This document shows positions 58,217 through 64,000 of a stretch of DNA of 64,000 nucleotides, in pieces. The position numbers were made by a program, and so were the translations under genes. The notes under the pieces are model-generated. The model did no database searches, had not been told where the DNA came from, and was given only the letters and a program-made list of their open reading frames with translations. Each line of letters opens with the position of its first letter. Position 1 is the stretch's first letter. The stretch is from Astrocystis sublimbata (lineage: Eukaryota > Ascomycota > Sordariomycetes > Xylariales > Xylariaceae), in contig JAJNNY010000003.1 of NCBI GenBank assembly GCA_022453515.1, positions 744,001-808,000 on the forward strand, read 5' to 3'.

Positions 58217-58981
58217 TCACTCGGGAAATGTGTCCGATTGCTTGAAAGTTAGGAGACGCTCCAGCGCGTTCAAGCTATTGATGCGTGGGGGGTATACTTC
58301 CAAATTACAGTTCAAACTCTCGACTAGATGAAAACATAGGATATCCTGTGCCATGGCGGGCTTCATGTCTCTGTCTTCACTGTCGCCGACATAAGCAACT
58401 TCGGAAGGTCCGATACCAAGTGTCTCTAATACTTTAGCATATAACCCGTCTATCTTGCTGACCTTGAAATGACTCGTTGTGGCAAGAAAGTCAACGAATG
58501 GAGTCATGCCGAGGTTCGCAATTGTCCACTCTTGGGCATCCTGGGGCCCTTCGGTGATGACCACGACTTTCTTGCCCAGGTGCTTGATCGTCCGCAAAAG
58601 CGACAGAGCACCACTCTTGAGCTTGAGCGACTCCTGCAGTGACGATTCGTAGCAGCGCAGAAGTTGGGCGAGGAAATCGTGGTCCCGTTCTAGCGGGAGG
58701 GCGAAGTGGCTGGCCACAGCGAGAAACCGCTCCCTCCTGTAATCGACCGAGGACCTCCCATCCGCGAATGCGTTCGAGGTGGATGCGCGGAGGACCTCCG
58801 CATATCGACTCTGAAGCGCAGGGACGGGAACTCCGTATCGCTCGTGGAGCGTGGTCAAAACTCGGAGGGACGCAGCCGACGAGGCGCTGCGGAACTCGTG
58901 CAGGGTGTCGTCGAGGTCGAACCCTATCCACGGCTTTCCGGCGAGAGACTCACGAAGACGCAGGACCGCCGCGTCCGACAT
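58217..58981 (-). CDS. HAD-superfamily hydrolase
   Basis: A single exon of 254 residues. Motif I is WIGFDLDDTLHEFRSASSAA (nucleophile Asp near residue 23), motif II is VVVITEGPQD, and motif IV is VAYVGDSEDRDMKPA. A helical cap of roughly 90 residues lies between motifs I and II, as in class I (phosphoglycolate phosphatase/haloacid dehalogenase-like) members. The substrate is unknown. The frame is open for 71 more codons upstream (to 59194), but that portion lacks conservation and MSDAAVLRLRESLAGKPW is the natural start. Confidence 0.85.
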   Translation of the reverse strand: MSDAAVLRLRESLAGKPWIGFDLDDTLHEFRSASSAASLRVLTTLHERYGVPVPALQSRYAEVLRASTSNAFADGRSSVDYRRERFLAVASHFALPLERDHDFLAQLLRCYESSLQESLKLKSGALSLLRTIKHLGKKVVVITEGPQDAQEWTIANLGMTPFVDFLATTSHFKVSKIDGLYAKVLETLGIGPSEVAYVGDSEDRDMKPAMAQDILCFHLVESLNCNLEVYPPRINSLNALERLLTFKQSDTFPE

Positions 58982-60347
58982 GGCTGCTGGTGGATGGTGA
59001 TGTGCGGCGGCAACACGGTGCCCCTCTACTTGCCCCTCCATCTGGGCTGGGTGGTGTGGGATGCGGGTACCGAAGGTACAGTAGACCCCAATGCCAGCAG
59101 CCTGGCCTGGTTGACGTGTAATTCTGTAGGTGCCTAACGTAATGGAGGATGGATTACGGGCACACGTCGCAGAGCGCATGAGCGGCGATGCCACATCTCA
59201 GCTGCATCTGTAGCCGTGGAGCTGTCCACGTTGCGACTTGGTGATAGAGCTTGTTGTTGTAATAATGGCTAATGTTACCTTTCACATGAGTCAACAGTGC
59301 TTGAGTGAGTGACGATGGATGGTGAGTGCTCCGCTTCAACGTCGTGGCCGAATAGTGGCTTTTCGACTGTCTCCACTAGATCTTATGTTCTCTGATCTAG
59401 CAGCACAGCTGTAAACTTAGACCTTTGGAAGCATTGGATGATACCTGCCTAATCATCAAACCTACCTTACAACCGGTGAATTGGTATTGACCCTGACGGG
59501 CAGCGAGTGAGTGGACTAAGTGTACCTGACTGTGTAAGTGGTACGTAGCGGGGCTTCTTTCCGCGGGGGTTTCTTCTCTGGACCCTTCTCACCGAGGATG
59601 GCGACGATGGGTGCAGGGATGGCCCGTGCATGGGTGGGCTTGTGCAAGTACCTTAGGTAGGCAAGAGGTATCTACCCGAAACTCTGGATTGGGCTGCTTG
59701 ATCGAAAGCAAGAAGAAGGGGGTGGGGATAGGACCTAAAATACCAAATGGCAAATAAGGCATATACAGAGTTGTTCTGGAACTGATATTCGTCCTTGCAA
59801 ACTGAGGTCAAGGTTGGGGAGGAAGCTGAAAAGCTGTACAATTACTTACAAGGTGGACGGTCTGTCCTAGATCTCCCGGGGGCAATCGAAACGTGCCGGC
59901 CGCAACCGGTGGTGATTGGTGGGTTGGGGGAGCGATTGGTTAAGGCTGGTGGTGATTGGCCTAGGTAGAATACTACCTACCTATAGGTAACCTTGTACTC
60001 TACGATACTTCAAACTTCCTGTAGTGCGCAGCTGGTACCTTTAGGTACATATACTTAGGCATAGGTATGCTCATGGCTACCGCTAGCGTCCTTTCTCAGT
60101 CAGGTACAGGCCAAAGCCGGCCAAGGAAAAGAGCCCCGGCAACGACGAACAAATTTCCCAGTGCCAGTCTCAGTGCAACCTTGCCCGCCGGCCTCGCGTA
60201 TCGTCGACAGCGCTCCCCGTTCCTCCTTTCTGCCCCCCCAACCCACCAAAAACCTCGATATCAACCACCCGAGCCACCCTCGTCAGTGTCTCATCTCTAC
60301 GCCTCGCCCACCACCACACCACAATCTCAACACCACATTCGCCCATC
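58982..60347. other. Divergent promoter region of the HAD and porin genes
   Basis: No gene seen. TACCTA/TAGGTA words cluster at 59643-59682 and 59958-60062. The region just before 60348 is a pyrimidine- and CA-rich leader typical of highly expressed fungal genes. Confidence 0.55.
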
Positions 60348-61852
60348 ATGTCTATCCCGGCCTTCTCTGACATCTCCAAGTCCGCCAACGACGTATGTCC
60401 TTCCATGCCCCCTCCAATCGACAGCGGTTGCGCCATCCGTTCACTCACAGCCCTCGATGGCCAAATTTCCCTCAGCCCGGCCGGCGCCTTTGCCCGCTTA
60501 TTGACGCACCACAGCTGACAATTGCCATGACAGTTGTTGAACAAGGACTTCTACCACCTCTCTGCCGGCACCATCGAGGTCAAGAGCAACACCCCCAACA
60601 ATGTCGCCTTCAAGGTCACTGGAAAGAGCAGCCACGACAAGGCCACCAGTGGTGCTGTATGTTCTCACCTCCGAACCATCACCCCTTGCGCGCGCGGGCG
60701 CACACACACGCGCACGCACACGCACACACTCCATTGCGCGCGCGGGTGCGGGGTGCTGCATCTCGGAAACTGACCTGCTGACGACGGCGCACGGCACATC
60801 TAGCTTGAGGGAAAATACTCAGACAAGTCGCTCGGTAAATCAAACTCTACTACTACTACTACTACTACTACTTCCTCCTCTCCGGCCGGTCGTGCTCGCG
60901 CGCCTCGAAAAGTTTCGTGGCCGCCACCGACAACATTCAGCTTCAGCCTAGGACCATTGCCGTTGCTGCCCTACAAGAGCCGACATCGCCTCGATATCTT
61001 CGTGCTTGCCAGCCGCCAGTACACCTTGCTAATGGTATACCACCGCACAGGCCTGACCCTGACTCAAACCTGGAACACCGTCAACGCCCTCGACACCAAG
61101 ATCGAGCTGGTCGACTCGCTGGCCAAGGGCCTCAAGGCCGAGACCGCCTTCCAGTTCCTGCCCGCCACCAACAGCACCGGCGCCAAGCTCAACCTCACCT
61201 TCAAGCAGTCCGCCTTCCACGGCCGCGCCTTCTTCGACCTCCTCAAGGGCCCCACTGCCAACGTTGACGCCGTCATCGGCCACGAGGGCTTCCTCGCCGG
61301 TGCCTCGGCCGGCTACAACGTCCAGAAGGCCGCCGTCACCGGCTACAGCGCCGCCGTCGGCTACGTCGCGCCCCAGTACAGCGCCGCTGTCACTGCCACC
61401 GACAACCTGAGCGTCTTCGCTGCCAGCTACTACCACAAGGTCACCAGCCAGGTCGAGGCTTCCGCCAAGGCCGTCTGGAACTCCAAGAGCGGCAACGCCG
61501 TCGGCCTCGAGGTCGCCAGCAAGTACCGCCTAGACCCCGTCTCTTTCGCCAAGGTTTGTTCTGCCCCGTCCTCGTGACCAGCTTCCGACAAGTGCTTCGA
61601 GCTTCGTCATTGACCAGTGAAACAGGCCAAGATCAACGACCGTGGTGTCGCTGCCGTCGCCTACAACGTCCTCCTCCGCCCCGGTGTCACCGTCGGTATC
61701 GGTGCCTCGTTCGACACCCAGAAGATTGACCAGGCTACCCACAAGGTTCGTACTGCCTCTATAGCCCCCCACCCCTCACAGCCTAGTCGTAAATAGCTTG
61801 ACTAATCACGCCATAACAACAGGTTGGTACCAGCTTCACTTTCGAGAGCTAG
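60348..61852 (+). CDS. por-1: Mitochondrial outer-membrane porin (VDAC)
   Basis: Six exons (60348-60392, 60534-60656, 60804-60834, 61051-61553, 61626-61745, 61823-61852) give exactly 283 residues, the usual fungal porin length. The protein begins MSIPAFSDISKSANDLLNKD with the N-terminal helix, then FYHLSAGTIEVKSNTPNNVA. It continues with alternating beta strands such as GLTLTQTWNTVNALDTKIEL, GAKLNLTFKQSAFHGRAFFD and YNVLLRPGVTVGIGASFDTQ, ending VGTSFTFES. VDAC forms the 19-stranded channel for ATP, ADP and metabolites across the outer membrane. Third-position C bias is strong, as expected for a highly expressed gene. Introns 2 and 3 contain a CA/CG microsatellite (about 60690-60750) and a (CTA)n run (about 60847-60872). 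Confidence 0.97.
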
Positions 61853-62294
61853 AGTCTTGAGAAGCAGTAAGACGTAATTCCCAAGTCGAGACCTAGAAAG
61901 GGAAAGACTCACAAGGTGTTAAAAACGCGCTAGATCCCTCTCGCCCGCCCTGTAACTTATATCCATCAGGTAAACCTGTTGCATTCTGGTTGGCGACCTC
62001 TCGAATGTAAATATTTAGAACGTGCAAAAGAAGACAAAGAATCATATGCATTCTTCTCGGGAGCTCATGTGATCGTGACTCGTTCTATCTGTCATGTTTC
62101 ATGCCTAAATCTTAGTCCATCGTCTCGACCGATTATGTCTATATGTACAACGCAACACATCACCCTGTAGTGGCATTCCCTGCCTATATACATGCACAGA
62201 GACAGACTGACCGACTGAAAAGATCAGTGCGGATGCGCTACATATTGTGTGTATGTGGATGTCGACGTGATCCATTGCCGCTGTCCTTGTCCGC
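61853..62294. other. Convergent 3' flanks of porin and J-domain genes
   Basis: No gene seen; the minus frame crossing it (62626-62105) is a shadow of the J-domain gene's tail. Confidence 0.6.
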
Positions 62295-63384
62295 TCAGGC
62301 CTTCTTCGGCTTATTGGGATTCCCATAGAATAGCCGACTGACGAGAAAAGGCCCCATGAAGCTGAGGACGATGACCCCGCCGATGGCGAAGAAGGTGCCC
62401 GCAATACCCCTCTCGGGCTCGATCGTGACCCGCTGGCGACCTTCGCGCTGTCCGCCATCAGCCCCATCCGCCGCATCGGCGCTCGCACGGCGCGCCTCGC
62501 GCCGCTTATCGATGTGTCGCCCCGTGCGCTGGTGGCCCTCGCGATCGAAATGCGGCACGTCGTCGCGGTGGCCGAAGGGGTCCTGGCCGGGCCCCATGCC
62601 GCCTCTGCTGCTGGCCCCGCCCCCACCAGTACCAGAATCGGTCGCGGTACTACCGGAGGAGGAACCCATGCCCCCCGTGCTCGCCTCGTGCGCAGCCCTC
62701 CGCTTCTCGCCTTGCGACCCCCAGCCGCCGGACCGGAAGAAGCTCGGCGGAGGCCCCTGGAAGGTGCCGCGGCGGCGGCTCAGGCCCGAGGCCGGGCGGC
62801 CGCCTGCGGGGCCGGTGGAGGAGTAGGAGCCTCGGGGTGGCGCGTTTTGCGGATGGGGATGAGGCAGGTCCATGTGTTCGCGGTCGTACTTGGCGCGTTT
62901 TGTTGGGGACGAGAGGATCGCGTAGGCTTCGCTGATGCGCATGAAGCGCTTCGCGGCGGCGCGGCGCGCCGAGAGCTCGTGGACGTCGGGGTGGTGTGTT
63001 TTGGAGAGGCTGTAGAAGGATCTTTGTGGGGGGAGGGAGGGGTTAGTTTGTTTTATCGTATATGGAAAAGAATAAATTGTTTTCTCACTTCTTGATGTCG
63101 GCTGGACTGGCGCCGGGCGACACCTTCAGCGTCTCGTAATGGTTGCGCGCATTGTCGATTGCTTCGTCCCGGCGGGGCACGGTGGTGTGAAAGGGACGCT
63201 GCCGCCGAGTGCTGACCCCGAATGATAAGAAGAGGACATTTCCGCCACGGCCTTTGCAGGGTGCTGCAGCAGGCTTAGAGAGGCGTGTCGGTGGTGCCTC
63301 GAGCGCTGAGAAGGTAGAGGGGAGAATGGGAGCTGTAATAATTGTTCGAGCTGCCAGAACTGACACAGCTGAACGAGGGGGCAT
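62295..63384 (-). CDS. Mitochondrial DnaJ-domain protein with C-terminal membrane anchor
   Basis: Two exons (63384-63089 and 63021-62295, 67-base intron) encode 340 residues. The N-terminus is basic and hydroxylated with RQRPFHTTVPRRDEA, a plausible mitochondrial presequence. The J domain starts ARNHYETLKVSPGASPADIK, crosses the intron into SFYSLSKTHHPDVHEL (the HPD signature) and ends FMRISEAYAILSSPTKRAKY. A Gly/Ser/Arg-rich region follows. A hydrophobic span near the C-terminus (GTFFAIGGVIVLSFMGPFLV) indicates a membrane anchor. It should stimulate an Hsp70 at a mitochondrial membrane; the exact partner is inference. Confidence 0.92.
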
Positions 63385-64000
63385 GCCTCATCCCGGAGCT
63401 CGCCGCATCGAATGGCCACCGATGGAATTCTTGGGAGAAGAGTAGGTAGAAAGGCAAGGCAAGGCAAGGCACATGAAGAAAAAGGGAAGGGATGGGTTGT
63501 TGGAACTTCAATGATGGAGGGACGGGACAATTGGCGAATGTACAATGTGAATTGTACATAGTAGGGTATGGGCATCATCGCCAGTGACGACACCAACTGA
63601 GGCGCGTGCTAGGTGCCCCCCCTGGCCGAGCACGGCTACTGTGGCGTTCATGTTGAGCCCATTGCGGCACTGTGCACAGACTGTATTAGCTTCTGTTGGT
63701 GAACCTGCAACTACCAGGCTATGTACCTAAAGCACCTGCAACCATTTCTGTGATGTGCTCTGCCTCACAACAATTTATGCATTGTTCCAAAACGCTGTCA
63801 TTCAAAAATAAGAATATTGGCCATGCTACCTATGTTCTGTACTTAAGTGTCGATGATGATCACCCCACCAATCCCAACCGGCTAGCTTTGTCTCAATGTA
63901 TTGTTGATCATTCTCTACACATGTTCATTACGTGTAATTGACGCAGGGTGTTAAAGTTGCATCGAAGCAATGCATGCTTGCTTGCTCTGGTCTCTGAGTT
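63385..64000. other. Upstream region of the J-domain gene
   Basis: No supported gene. A (AAGGC)n run lies near 63452-63472. A plus-strand frame at 63696-63941 has no recognisable domain. Confidence 0.5.

Noticed and set aside
58982..59194. N-terminal extension of the HAD hydrolase
   Set aside because: Open but unconserved sequence upstream of a good start at 58981; likely leader.
61029..61436. 135-codon minus-strand frame within porin
   Set aside because: Shadow of the strongly codon-biased porin exon, giving a Gly/Val/Glu-rich artefact.
1..64000. CRISPR arrays, bacterial operons or viral genes
   Set aside because: No repeat-spacer pattern and no viral hallmark protein seen; the gene structures are eukaryotic.

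Overview
The window comes from a filamentous ascomycete (Pezizomycotina), most likely a Sordariomycete. The evidence is short GT-AG introns with CTAAC/CTGAC branch sites, about one gene per 4 kb, and fungal-specific proteins: a White Collar-1 blue-light receptor, Inp1, an RTA1-like protein, a Ytp1/DUF2427 protein, a UsgS-type membrane protein and an Rsc1/2-type double-bromodomain protein. A tRNA-Ser(UGA) gene with an intron is also present. Species cannot be named from the sequence.

Left end (1-9.9 kb) is an accessory, decaying patch. It holds a degenerate minisatellite built on GTAC half-sites (about 330-685), a broken NLR-like gene (nucleoside phosphorylase, then NACHT, then six near-identical 99-bp ankyrin units; 1540-4542), a degraded FunK1-type kinase fragment (about 4855-5515) and a probable TA-flanked MITE (6589-6764). 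The rest appears non-coding.

9.9-32 kb carries widely spaced genes: a Ytp1-like membrane protein, tRNA-Ser, an Rsa3-like ribosome assembly factor, a low-complexity orphan protein, an RTA1-like protein, the peroxisome inheritance factor Inp1, and a member of a lineage-expanded fungal family of unknown role. Two stretches of about 4 kb show no gene.

32-64 kb is a conserved housekeeping block: UsgS-type membrane protein, formamidase (13 exons), WC-1, OTU1-type deubiquitinase, RSC double-bromodomain/BAH protein with a 58-residue Asp-Ala repeat, NYN-domain protein, threonine synthase (11 exons), HAD phosphatase, mitochondrial porin (VDAC) and a mitochondrial J-domain protein. All these genes could be spliced to complete frames by hand, and the summed exon lengths are multiples of three.

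Most notable observations: (1) two introns in neighbouring, unrelated genes (UsgS-like 33069-33218 and formamidase 35685-35836) are similar in sequence over their whole length, as expected of introner-like elements; (2) the NLR-like gene has a homogenised ankyrin array next to two frame breaks; (3) the long pure Asp-Ala run in the RSC subunit is written with mixed codons; (4) a TACCTA/TAGGTA word recurs through nearly all intergenic regions.
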